NCBI GenBank assembly: GCA_965224765.1
Contig: CBDDAC010000030.1
Span: 1-64,000, forward strand
Length of the DNA: 64,000 nt
Direction of reading: 5' to 3'
Source: CAZDBA01 sp965224765
GTDB lineage: Bacteria; Planctomycetota; Planctomycetia; Pirellulales; Pirellulaceae
Every line of letters begins with the position of its first letter. Within the stretch, counting starts at the first letter, position 1. The notes beneath the pieces are model-generated. The model did no database searches. It was not told where the DNA came from and saw nothing but the letters and a program-made list of their open reading frames with translations. A program made the position numbers and the translations under genes. This document shows, in pieces, positions 46,101 through 53,703 of the stretch.

Positions 46101-46217
46101 ATTCTGATCTCGTTCTCCCGGCAATGACTTGCACTGGGTGACGTTTTCTAAAGCATAAAGCTCCGACAGTAGTCGGAGCACCCATTCAATTTCGAGTGAC
46201 GGTTTATGAAGTGGCAT
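43191..46217 (-). CDS. Three-domain fusion: APH-type kinase, M23 (LytM) domain and class III aminotransferase
   Basis: 1008 residues. 1-~330: an aminoglycoside-phosphotransferase-like kinase, with Brenner motif HNDVNDGN and the second Asp in IIDVGDATF. ~440-580: an M23 fold with HLGVDLFADAGTRV and HLHFQV, the zinc ligands of LytM-type domains. ~600-1008: a PLP enzyme with TGYGRLGEAFYG preceded by DDVQ, and the Schiff-base Lys in VVLGKPIGNGHPLAA. In such fusions the kinase and aminotransferase parts resemble hydroxylysine kinase and phosphohydroxylysine/phosphoethanolamine phospho-lyase. This suggests phosphorylation then elimination on an amino alcohol. The M23 role is unclear, as no signal peptide is present. 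Start ATG 46217. Confidence 0.88.
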   Translation of the reverse strand: MPLHKPSLEIEWVLRLLSELYALENVTQCKSLPGERDQNFRVESEQGCYVLKVFNGLEDKELLQAQSEILDRLDGLGICPKIKPTVEGDGIARIEHKGQSYWVRMVSYLEGRTLSSVKYKSPELLRLLGRQVASIGESLEGFDHPALHFDFDWCLEKGVAVVTEHRSLVENAEVLSRVDVLMERFQRHTSPLLSQLAKSVIHNDVNDGNVIVECSPENVFLDSLSGIIDVGDATFSWTIGELAIAIAYAVLESIDPLADAVEMVKGYHSVRPLSCLELDSLFGLVCLRLCVSVCMAAKQTKVCPDDEYLRISQQPIELTLPTLVEIPFGVASAKFRVACGFPACDSHDAVTSWLKENTHQFEFVLQPKPIIEEMVLIDWSVESPLQDNVLELDLQAADRKITELLAGGKMGVGRYCEPRLVYASEQFSSVGERRTIHLGVDLFADAGTRVVAPQDGKIVVLHEIDKELDYGTLLILWHETDEGEGFYTLYGHLDWASTQHLSIGSAVNQGDVIAELGSSTVNGGWSPHLHFQVMLDLLDFENDFPGVGKASELDAWMQLCPNPNLILGLPYELTTYQAKSVTELVQSRKKQLGANLSLGYWNPVNVVRGKAQYVFDQDGRKFLDAYNNVPHVGHCHPAVIEAAHRQMNLVNTNTRYLHGNILQFAEFLAATMPDPLSVCYILNSASEANELAMRMMRCVTGAKDLIVLEGAYHGHTSGLIDISPYKHDGPGGAGGPSWVHTAPIADVFRGEFRDPQTAGKKYAEKLGQICEEIKKSGRGLSGFIAESCPSVGGQIIFPSGYLESVYRTIREHGGICVADDVQTGYGRLGEAFYGFEMQGVVPDIVVLGKPIGNGHPLAALVTTPEIADQFNNGMEFFSTFGGNNVSCAVGQAVLDVVQTEGLQQHALEVGRQLLSGMRSLQSQFEIIADVRGSGLFLGMELVRDRVTLEPADREASFISNRMRDRGILIGTDGPLHNVLKIRPPMPFNQADGSRLLEVLESCFEELYV

Positions 46218-46648
46218 ATTCTTGAGCTGTTATTGGAAAGTGTCGTGCTGAGAATAGCCCATCGAGCCCCTGATTTAAACGGGCAACTTACCGGCAATAC
46301 CAAAAAGCTGGCAAATGCCATTGGGAGGTTGAGGCTCCTGCCGAAACAGTTCTTGTTCCTCTCCAACGTGGAACTTGGGGCGAGTACCCGGACCGTATTA
46401 ATTTGACGGATAACAAGGCGAAGAAAAACGGCGTATCTGATGTTCTCGGCCCTCCAATCCAAGATGGGCGAAGCATGCCCACGCAAGCGAGGAGCATGGC
46501 ACCCGTCGTCAACGTCGTCGAGGGTTTTGCCTTTTACCCCAGGTTGAGGCTCCTGCCGAAACAGAAAACAATGAGTTGTTTCGGCAGGAGCCTCAACCTC
46601 CCATTAACTGACACAAAATGCCATTCCGTGGCCCAAACGCTAGTCAAT
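46218..46648. repeat. Modular repeat, order B-C-A-B, ending in an inverted B
   Basis: Bases 46322-46598 hold module B (gaggctcctgccgaaacagt), C (gatgttctcggccctccaat), A (cccacgcaagcgaggagcat) and B again. The last B is followed after 13 bases by its exact reverse complement. The two 22-bp arms (46542-46563, 46577-46598) form a perfect hairpin. The rest of the interval is unremarkable. Confidence 0.85.
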
Positions 46649-46691
46649 ATCAAAAAGAAAAGCAGGTTGAATCTGAGCGACCCAACCTGCT
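46649..46691 (-). terminator. Rho-independent terminator of the M56 gene
   Basis: On the minus strand: agcaggttg, a 13-base loop, caacctgct, then TTTTCTTTTT. It sits ~40 bases after the M56 stop. Confidence 0.8.
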
Positions 46692-46729
46692 CTTATTGCT
46701 CGAAAACACTAAGTGGTACGCAACTAGCG

Positions 46730-49174
46730 CTATTTGTCTGAATCTTGTTCTTTGTCGTCACCCAGAACCCAGGCTCGAACCGATTCATGAACCGAGTCGA
46801 CATTGTCAGATTCGGAACGATCGTGGACCTTATCTAGCAACAAGGTTTCTCCCGCTTTGAAAGTCCAAGCGTGGAGCGCACTTTCAGCTACTTTCGCCAG
46901 TTCTGGATCGCGACGTTCACGAATGCGTCGCCGTTGTTTTGGTTGTTCTTCGATTTCATCCTCAAATTTGAATTGGAAATCCAACTTCGCACCTTCCGGC
47001 TGAGGCTTTTCTTCCCGATTCTGCAACTTGTCCACGACGATACGGGGCGAAACATTTAGCATCAACCGAGCCACTAAAGGGATTTCTGACAAATCCGTAC
47101 GGTCGCCAGAATCTTGATTTTCGGTCTCCCGGTGCAATCGGAGGTCGCGATCCGAATTCACCTCCTGGATTCGTGCGATATCTAGACGGATTTCTTGCCG
47201 CGATTGGACGGGTCGACCAAACCGAAACTCTGACGATGTTGTTTTTTTTCTGGATTTTAGCTCACGAACTTCACGTCGCAATTGCTCCATTTCGTTTTGC
47301 AAGTGCCGCAACGTTTCTTCCAAACCGTCTTGCGAAGTCTCGCCTGGAAATTCTCGAATTTTTAAACGGACACCCCGTCGCCCATCGTTTCGTTCTTCCA
47401 CTTCTTCATCATGCCAATGTCGCAAATCAAGAACTCTCCGGCGTTGAGGTTTTTGTTTCACGTTCTCGACCTCCACTCCCAAAACGTCGCCCTGAAACTC
47501 ATGAAGCTCCAACTCTCCGTCTTCCAACTCCCACCGAAAGTCCCCTCTCTCACGGTCGTCCTGATGCTCATGAAGCTCCAACTCCCGACCCTCGACTTTC
47601 CACATAAATCGTTCTTCCCCTTGATCGCTTTGTCGCTCGTGCAACTCAATTCGACGATGTCGGTGGTCAGGGTCTCTCAACCGAAAGATCCGGTGCGGAC
47701 CATCTTGATTGTCGTCAACCTGAAAACGTCTCACGTTCTCGGCCCTGACCTCCGGATGCAATTCAACATCTACTTGATCTTGGTCGCGCACATGAATCCT
47801 GACTCGCCTTCGATCCGGATGGATATCTTCACGCAACCGAACGCGATCGCGGACCTCGCGGGGGCCTTTTTCGTGCAAATGGATTCTGCCGTGAGGCAGG
47901 TGACGATCGCCAGCCTCCAGCTGGTCAGCCAATCGTCTCAATTGACGTGCGATTGCGCTGCGGTCAGTTCCGTCTTCGGTCGAAAACTGCAAATGCAGTT
48001 CCTGAAGCTGGTGAATTTCTTCATTCTCTTGCTCTTCCAACTCAAGGTCGGTCACCAATAAATCAATTCGCTCTAAGATCTCTCTTTCGTCATCCTCTTC
48101 CTGAACGGGTGCTGCTGCAGGCTCAGGGAAACTGCAATAAGCATAAGACCCCAAACTGACCAACATTCCCACACACAATACCAATGTAAATGCGCGAAAT
48201 GGCGAACCTGCGTCAATCGACCCCGGTTCCAAAATCATTTTTGCACGGCGAAGAAGTTTCATGTTTTTGCCTCCATTAAAAGCAGTACCAAATTGTATTT
48301 CTGAATTTTCTGAACTCGTTCCATTGGCGACCTGCGCCAGCGTTTCAACATATTTCATGGGCTTTCCCGTAGCGTGAATCGCCAGCTGATCGCAGCAAAT
48401 CTCACGTTCAGTGCTGATCGTTCGGGAAAGCCACCAAACCAACGGGTGAAAAAAGAAAACCGTCTCGGTCAGTCGTTGCAATAAATTGATCCAAAGATCC
48501 CAACGCTTAACATGAGCAAGCTCATGAGCCAAAACGGCTTCTAATGCGGACACGGGAAGCTCCGTAACCCAGGACGCAGGGATCAATACAACCGGCTTGA
48601 TGATCCCTGTCGCAACCGCCTGGCTCACCTTGTGAGAAGATGCCACAACGATGTTTCGGGTCAATCGAAGTTTCGCCTTTACTTCCAATGCCAATCGCTC
48701 CAGATGGGGCGGAAGCGGCATTCGACTGCGACGAAGCTGTATACAGAAAGCTAAACTCCAGGTCAGCCTCCCAATCAATAACAGCACTCCCACCAGCCAA
48801 ACCCCAAGCCACAACGCGCGATGGGTATCGAACCACCCAAAGACCGCGAGAAATTGTGATTCCAGCGCTTCAATCATCGATGCTGATTCCAAAGGCTCCA
48901 TCGACATCGAACTGGCTGTCAGATCCACTGGAACCAATCTCGCCACGGCAGAGTCTGTCACGCAATAATAGCCGGCCGTCGCAAGCGTTGAGACAACAAT
49001 CAACAGCAGCCCAACGACCGAAGTTGCATATCGCGCTCGGAAATTTCGCGGATGAATCGCGGATCGCACAACGACAACCACCAAGCAAACTAACGTCGCT
49101 TGCCAGATGAAATGCAATAAAACAACTAGCAATAAACGAGAGATTAGCAGCCACTCAATTTCGGGAAAATTCAT
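46730..49174 (-). CDS. M56 family metallopeptidase with long charged C-terminal repeats
   Basis: 814 residues. N-terminal helices (LLISRLLLVVLLHFIWQATL...) and the zinc site HELAH in AVLAHELAHVKRWDLWINLL, with EREICCDQLA for the second Glu. After a membrane helix (LVLCVGMLVSLGSYAYC) comes ~430 residues of highly charged sequence, with near-repeats RFMWKVEGRELELHEHQ and DFRWELEDGELELHEFQ and heptad-like LEETLRHLQNEMEQLRREVR. This tail is not in BlaR1 and may be a periplasmic sensing or scaffold part. Its ribosome-binding site (GGAGG) lies in the end of the upstream blaI, one base away, so the pair is coupled. Confidence 0.86.
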   Translation of the reverse strand: MNFPEIEWLLISRLLLVVLLHFIWQATLVCLVVVVVRSAIHPRNFRARYATSVVGLLLIVVSTLATAGYYCVTDSAVARLVPVDLTASSMSMEPLESASMIEALESQFLAVFGWFDTHRALWLGVWLVGVLLLIGRLTWSLAFCIQLRRSRMPLPPHLERLALEVKAKLRLTRNIVVASSHKVSQAVATGIIKPVVLIPASWVTELPVSALEAVLAHELAHVKRWDLWINLLQRLTETVFFFHPLVWWLSRTISTEREICCDQLAIHATGKPMKYVETLAQVANGTSSENSEIQFGTAFNGGKNMKLLRRAKMILEPGSIDAGSPFRAFTLVLCVGMLVSLGSYAYCSFPEPAAAPVQEEDDEREILERIDLLVTDLELEEQENEEIHQLQELHLQFSTEDGTDRSAIARQLRRLADQLEAGDRHLPHGRIHLHEKGPREVRDRVRLREDIHPDRRRVRIHVRDQDQVDVELHPEVRAENVRRFQVDDNQDGPHRIFRLRDPDHRHRRIELHERQSDQGEERFMWKVEGRELELHEHQDDRERGDFRWELEDGELELHEFQGDVLGVEVENVKQKPQRRRVLDLRHWHDEEVEERNDGRRGVRLKIREFPGETSQDGLEETLRHLQNEMEQLRREVRELKSRKKTTSSEFRFGRPVQSRQEIRLDIARIQEVNSDRDLRLHRETENQDSGDRTDLSEIPLVARLMLNVSPRIVVDKLQNREEKPQPEGAKLDFQFKFEDEIEEQPKQRRRIRERRDPELAKVAESALHAWTFKAGETLLLDKVHDRSESDNVDSVHESVRAWVLGDDKEQDSDK

Positions 49175-49175
49175 C

Positions 49176-49565
49176 CTACTCCTCCCGCTTCTTGTGACGT
49201 TTGATCAGTTTGCTCAACTCCTCAAGCTCTTCAGCGGTAGGAGCAGAACCATCCAGCAATTGAGCGATCAATGCCGTCTTGGATCCGTCAAATGCACGGT
49301 GGACAAGATCATTGACCAAATTCACCAATGTCTTTTCTCGTGTCTTCGCAACCCGATATTTGAATGCCCTTCCAAAAGGCTCACGAATCAAAAGTCCTTT
49401 TTCGTTCATGACATTCAACAAGCTCATCACCGAAGTGTAAGCTCGCGGACGATCCGGATTCAAATTATCCATCACCTCTCGAACCGTAAGTGGATCCGAC
49501 TCCCAAAGCAGTTGCAGAATCTCAAGCTCCGCTGGTGTCGGCTGACTATTTTTTGGACGTGACAT
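49176..49565 (-). CDS. blaI: BlaI/MecI/CopY family transcriptional repressor
   Basis: 129 residues. Winged-helix start PTPAELEILQLLWESDPLTV and recognition region RAYTSVMSLLNVMNEKGLLI. The C-terminal dimer helix is ELEELSKLIKRHKK. It is complete, unlike the copy at 5339. GAGGG lies 7 bases upstream of the ATG. It should repress its own operon with the M56 gene. No beta-lactamase-like gene follows here, so the target regulon differs from the first pair. Confidence 0.9.
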   Translation of the reverse strand: MSRPKNSQPTPAELEILQLLWESDPLTVREVMDNLNPDRPRAYTSVMSLLNVMNEKGLLIREPFGRAFKYRVAKTREKTLVNLVNDLVHRAFDGSKTALIAQLLDGSAPTAEELEELSKLIKRHKKREE

Positions 49566-49628
49566 TCAAACCCTCGCTCGAATTGAAATCGCAAAGGGAT
49601 TTCCCTAGAAAATCCCAGTCACCTCATG

Positions 49629-49646
49629 CTACGGCTTAAACCGTAG
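49629..49646. promoter_or_regulatory. Dyad upstream of the second blaI, candidate operator
   Basis: ctacgg, 6 bases, ccgtag lies 64 bases before the ATG; a further half site ccgtagat follows at ~49663. It fits a BlaI dimer site by position and symmetry only. Confidence 0.4.
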
Positions 49647-50126
49647 ATGTCAACGGCAAAACCCGTAGATAGTAAAAATGCTTGCAAAGGCTCAGTAACT
49701 GTTGAGAAACCACGGTTTTCCGTGGTGCAGATGCGTTGGCGAATGAACTAAACCGCAATACGTCGATGGAATTAAGGATCTGCCATGACAAAACGCTTCG
49801 GGTTACCGTGGATGAATCTTGGGATGCCAAAAACCGGACACCCTTCCACCGGGGGGCAGGATCGCAGCGACCAGGGAGGGGAAACCACTGCCGTTTTCCG
49901 GAGCCGCAAAACCGCCTGTCTCGACTGGCGGCTGACTCAGTAGCCAACTGCATCTGAACATCCACATTCCGCCTGTTTTGGAAACCCGACGCGTCAGCGA
50001 GGACGAACCTGACCCGTCCTCGCTCGCGCGTCGGGTTTCCCAAAACCACTGCCTCTAAGTTTTCGCTTCATGTACGAACGAAAAAGTCACAGGCTCGTCG
50101 GGTTTCCATGCCTCTTGAAGAACGAG
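49647..50126. other. Intergenic region with a strong hairpin repeat
   Basis: Contains the gacgcgtc hairpin at 49977-50044 (listed separately) and a partial copy (gtcgggtttccatg) near 50097-50110. Remaining bases show no convincing gene. Confidence 0.45.
49977..50044. repeat. Long hairpin of the 'gaaacccgacgcgtc' repeat family
   Basis: Arms ttttggaaacccgacgcg and its near-exact complement cgcgtcgggtttccc-aaaa, with an inner pair gcgaggacg/cgtcctcgc. The same half (ggaaacccgacgcgtca) recurs at 62074 where it is interrupted by an insertion. Intergenic, between two minus-strand genes. Confidence 0.8.
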
Positions 50127-51617
50127 TTAGCGTTCTTCGGATTCAGTTTTCATCTCGAATTTTCCATGAGCCGCTGCCAGGTGCACAGCCACATAATAAA
50201 GCCTGGCCGCCGAGACGATCTTTGGATAGTTGATCTTGGCCACTTTATCTGACGGTTGATGGTAATCGGGATGAAAGCCACCAAACATAAACGCCACCGG
50301 AACACCCTTATTGTAAAAGTTGATCTGATCACTGCGATTCCAAACACTTTCCATGTCCAACTCAAATTCAAATCCGATGTACTTGTTGGCCTGTAGAATC
50401 AAGTCATGAAGTTCCGTGTCACCGCGTTGACTGCCCACAAGATGAATGTGCCCTTCGTTGTCGGCATCAGAATCACCTTCACCTTCATCTTCGTTTCTTC
50501 CGACCATATCGATATTGAACATACAAGTCATCTTGTCCAAGGGTAAAATCGGATTCTCGGTGTAGTATCGCGACCCCACCAAACCAACTTCTTCGGCTGC
50601 GAACCACATAAACAAGACACTGCGTTTTGGTTTGACAGGATTCTCAGCCATCGCGCGGGCGATACTCAGCACGGCGGTCGACCCTGATCCGTTGTCATCG
50701 GCCCCCGGGTATACGGTTCCTCCACTCGTACCAAGATGGTCGAGATGTGCGCCAATCACTACGTACTCATCCGCCAATTCAGGATCAGAACCTTTCAAAA
50801 ACGCGACGACATTTGGAGCTCCTGCTTCTTGCTCTCGCATGTGCATTCGAATTGAGATTTCCTTTCCGGTTTCGATTCCACTGCTGTTCTCCGCCCAGTC
50901 GGAAGGAAGCGCGAGACCTTCGGCCAGTTTTGCTGCAGCGGTGTTGCGAATCGTTCCTGACACGCTTGTCGATCGACTCCGCCGACCAGGAAAAATCGTT
51001 TGGGGAATCGATTTAGGTTCAGAATCAATGATGCGTATCGAAGCGGCGGGTCTACGAACCGCGATATTTCGGGGTGCTCGGGCAAATGCGTCATCGTCAG
51101 TTGAATAAATTACGATCTTGTCACGCAAGTCAACATCCTCAGGTAAGGTCGCCTGAGCGCCGGTCAGGTTGAGAAAGACAACTTTCCCGACGATTTCACT
51201 TTGATTGGTGTATCTCTCGAACCCTAGATTGCCTTTTCCTGCAATTTCCAGTCCATCAGGCCCAGTCAGTTTGCAAAGATCCATATCAGGGGAACGCCGA
51301 GTGATCGGCATGATTTGAAAGTAGGTGTCCCCGTCACCGATAGGTTCCAAGCCGAACTCGGCCACTTTGCCCGCGACCCAATGCGCAGCCTTCATATATC
51401 CTACTTGCCCCGTTCCACGCCCTTCAAATTGGGGCCCCGCCAGAACACCAAGCCATTTCTTGGCCTGGTCTACAGAAATCGTGTCAAAGCCTGCTTTTAA
51501 GTCGGCCGGGATCTCCGGAACTTCACCGTACTGGCCCATTGCGAGCGGTAGCATGGCCCCCAGCAACAACCCTACTGACATCAATCCTGAAATCAAAAAA
51601 CGCATATCATCTTTCAT
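50127..51617 (-). CDS. Exported M28-family metallopeptidase
   Basis: 496 residues from ATG 51617; open frame upstream to 51701 lacks signal-like sequence. Signal peptide FLISGLMSVGLLLGAMLPLA. A PA-like insert at ~110-280, then M28 motifs: GAHLDHLGTS, PGADDNGSGSTAV, WFAAEEVGLVG, MFNIDMVGR and WNRSDQINFY. Zinc ligands are thus all visible. An acidic loop (NEDEGEGDSDADNEGH) lies just after the DMVGR motif. It has no PDZ domain, unlike the M28 protein at 33441. Periplasmic aminopeptidase activity is expected. Confidence 0.9.
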   Translation of the reverse strand: MKDDMRFLISGLMSVGLLLGAMLPLAMGQYGEVPEIPADLKAGFDTISVDQAKKWLGVLAGPQFEGRGTGQVGYMKAAHWVAGKVAEFGLEPIGDGDTYFQIMPITRRSPDMDLCKLTGPDGLEIAGKGNLGFERYTNQSEIVGKVVFLNLTGAQATLPEDVDLRDKIVIYSTDDDAFARAPRNIAVRRPAASIRIIDSEPKSIPQTIFPGRRSRSTSVSGTIRNTAAAKLAEGLALPSDWAENSSGIETGKEISIRMHMREQEAGAPNVVAFLKGSDPELADEYVVIGAHLDHLGTSGGTVYPGADDNGSGSTAVLSIARAMAENPVKPKRSVLFMWFAAEEVGLVGSRYYTENPILPLDKMTCMFNIDMVGRNEDEGEGDSDADNEGHIHLVGSQRGDTELHDLILQANKYIGFEFELDMESVWNRSDQINFYNKGVPVAFMFGGFHPDYHQPSDKVAKINYPKIVSAARLYYVAVHLAAAHGKFEMKTESEER

Positions 51618-51931
51618 GCAAGAACTATTAAATTTATCCCAAAGTTTACTCTGAATCATGCTTTTTACCAATTCGTGAGGGGCATGACACCGCGATATCA
51701 ATCAATGAACTGTTTCCAGTCGTACTCTGGCAGTCGAATACGATGGCAAAACAGTTGCTGAAATACTGATTGCATCCGCTTCTATCAAATCGGGTGCGAA
51801 TTTATACTATGGCCAGCATTTCCAGCAGAATTCGGAGCCCGCTAGACGCATCGCCTCGGGTCCAAGGCCGCTTTCTGACTGGCAGCAGTACCTGTCAAAT
51901 CGAATCACCACATCCAGATTGAGCCGCCTCC

Positions 51932-53353
51932 ATGTCAGACCAGCCGGTTATGGTCAGCAAGTTCTCGTGGGACGAAGTTTTCCCGTGGACGATAATTTTC
52001 AAAACACTTCCTATCGCCGCAGGGTTTACCGTTCTGGTTCTTGCGACACTTGGAGTGTTTGCCACGCCCATGGGATGGCTGCTGAGCGAAAAAATCTTTA
52101 TTAACGAAGTTGCCGTTGCCGACGATGCGGTGTTCAAAGAACTAATCCAAATCAACCGCAGCCCTTACCGTGGCGTCCTCGACGCGGAAACTAACGTCAG
52201 CAACAACTTTCGCGTTCTGGGTGTCGCCCTCAGCGGGCCCAAATTGGTTTACCACCGATTTGTAGATCCGTTTACAAGGCTATTCGAAGGTAACCTTGGC
52301 TTTCGAAAATTTGCCTATCTGCTGTTCGGTTGCCTCTGGACGCTGGTGGTTTGGGCATTTTTTGGAACGGCCATTTCCCGCGTCTGTCTGTTGCGTCTAT
52401 GCCGAGACGAACAGTCGGGACTTGATGACGGATTTGAATTTGCTATCGACAATTTTGGAACCTGTTTGAGTGCGCTTTCCATGCCATTATTGGGAATTGC
52501 CGTTCTGGTTATCCCCAACTTCTTCATCGGATTGCTTCTCAATTTTGATGTTGGCACGGTCATTGGAGGGCTGATCTGGTTTGTTGTGATTTTGCTTTCA
52601 TTCTGCGTTGCATTGCTATTGTTGGGTTTGATGTTTGGCTGGCCATTGATGGTGGCTTCGGTAAGCTGTGAAAGTCAAAACTCTCTGGACGCAATGACGC
52701 GTTCATTCGCCTATACATTTCAGCGGCCGCTACACTACCTGTTTTACAGTGTCATCGCGGTACTGTTCGGCGGCTTTTGCTGGTTCATCGTTTCCAAACT
52801 TGCGATCGCCGTCATTGGATTGAGTTTTTGGACGACTTCTTGGGGAGCCAATGCCGGAAACGAGGAACGGATGACAATCATTCGTGGCGAACAGGCTCAA
52901 GAGTTTGAAGTCCCCGTTATTGTGACCGACGAAGTCGTTCCAAATAGCCTTGTCCAGACCCAACCTCAAGTTACTCCCAATCCACAAACAACGGCTGAGC
53001 CGAAAACGACTCCCGCTGGAGAATCCGCAGACCAACCCGAAACCGACAACAAAACTGTCGCCACATTCAAGGACCATAAAAACTCAGCCAGTTTGATCTT
53101 TGGCCAACGGGTTATCAGTTTCTGGACCAGCTTTGCACGCACGGTCGCAGTGGCATTTCTATATGGATTGTTCTGGTGCATGGCATCAGCGGTTTACTTG
53201 CTGTTGCGTTATGACGTTGACGAAACCGAGATGGACGAAATCTATCAAGTCGACGAAAGGCGGACCTACGAATTGCCTCCGTTGGTATCGGACTCCAACG
53301 GCATCCCGCAGGTCCAAACGCCCCAACCGATCCATGACGAAAACAGTGAATAA
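51932..53353 (+). CDS. Multi-pass membrane protein of unknown function
   Basis: 473 residues. About seven hydrophobic segments (e.g. LWTLVVWAFFGTAISRVCLL, VGTVIGGLIWFVVILLSFCV, FYSVIAVLFGGFCWFIVSKL). A polar ~130-residue part before the last helix is rich in Thr/Pro (QPQVTPNPQTTAEPKTTPAG). The tail YQVDERRTYELPPLVSD is cytoplasmic if the last helix is counted. Similar proteins without known function occur in Planctomycetes. No motif suggests transport or enzyme activity. Start ATG 51932. Confidence 0.75.
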   Translation: MSDQPVMVSKFSWDEVFPWTIIFKTLPIAAGFTVLVLATLGVFATPMGWLLSEKIFINEVAVADDAVFKELIQINRSPYRGVLDAETNVSNNFRVLGVALSGPKLVYHRFVDPFTRLFEGNLGFRKFAYLLFGCLWTLVVWAFFGTAISRVCLLRLCRDEQSGLDDGFEFAIDNFGTCLSALSMPLLGIAVLVIPNFFIGLLLNFDVGTVIGGLIWFVVILLSFCVALLLLGLMFGWPLMVASVSCESQNSLDAMTRSFAYTFQRPLHYLFYSVIAVLFGGFCWFIVSKLAIAVIGLSFWTTSWGANAGNEERMTIIRGEQAQEFEVPVIVTDEVVPNSLVQTQPQVTPNPQTTAEPKTTPAGESADQPETDNKTVATFKDHKNSASLIFGQRVISFWTSFARTVAVAFLYGLFWCMASAVYLLLRYDVDETEMDEIYQVDERRTYELPPLVSDSNGIPQVQTPQPIHDENSE

Positions 53354-53368
53354 CAGCCCAGTTGCTGA

Positions 53369-53466
53369 CTAGTACCCGGACCGTTTTGAATTGACGGATA
53401 ACAAGGCGAAGAAAACGGTGTATCTGATCTTCTCGGCCCTCCAATCGAAAACGGGCCTAGGTACTA
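53369..53466. repeat. Single module C of the dispersed repeat
   Basis: accgttttgaattgacgg, aacaaggcgaagaaaac and ctgatcttctcggccctcc follow the membrane-protein stop. Ends gggcctaggtactag. Modules A and B are absent. Confidence 0.8.
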
Positions 53467-53703
53467 GCATCATTCAATGTTGGCTTCTGGGGCATTTCGC
53501 TGTTGATAAAGCCTGGAGCCACCGTTGGGCGTATTATTTCCCCCAGAACCATCGACTGCTTATACTCTAGTGATTTTTCGATTTCAGGGTTGGCATTTCA
53601 TTTCGCAAAATGTTTTCCAAATTGAAACAAAACCTCAGCCCTAATTGCAAATCTGGATGAAGCGCTAGACGAACCACCCAACCGTCTTTTGGAGCCCATT
53701 TTC

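Noticed and set aside
47411..48061. 216-codon frame opposite the charged tail of the M56 gene
   Set aside because: Complement of the low-complexity region; start region lacks any ribosome-binding site.
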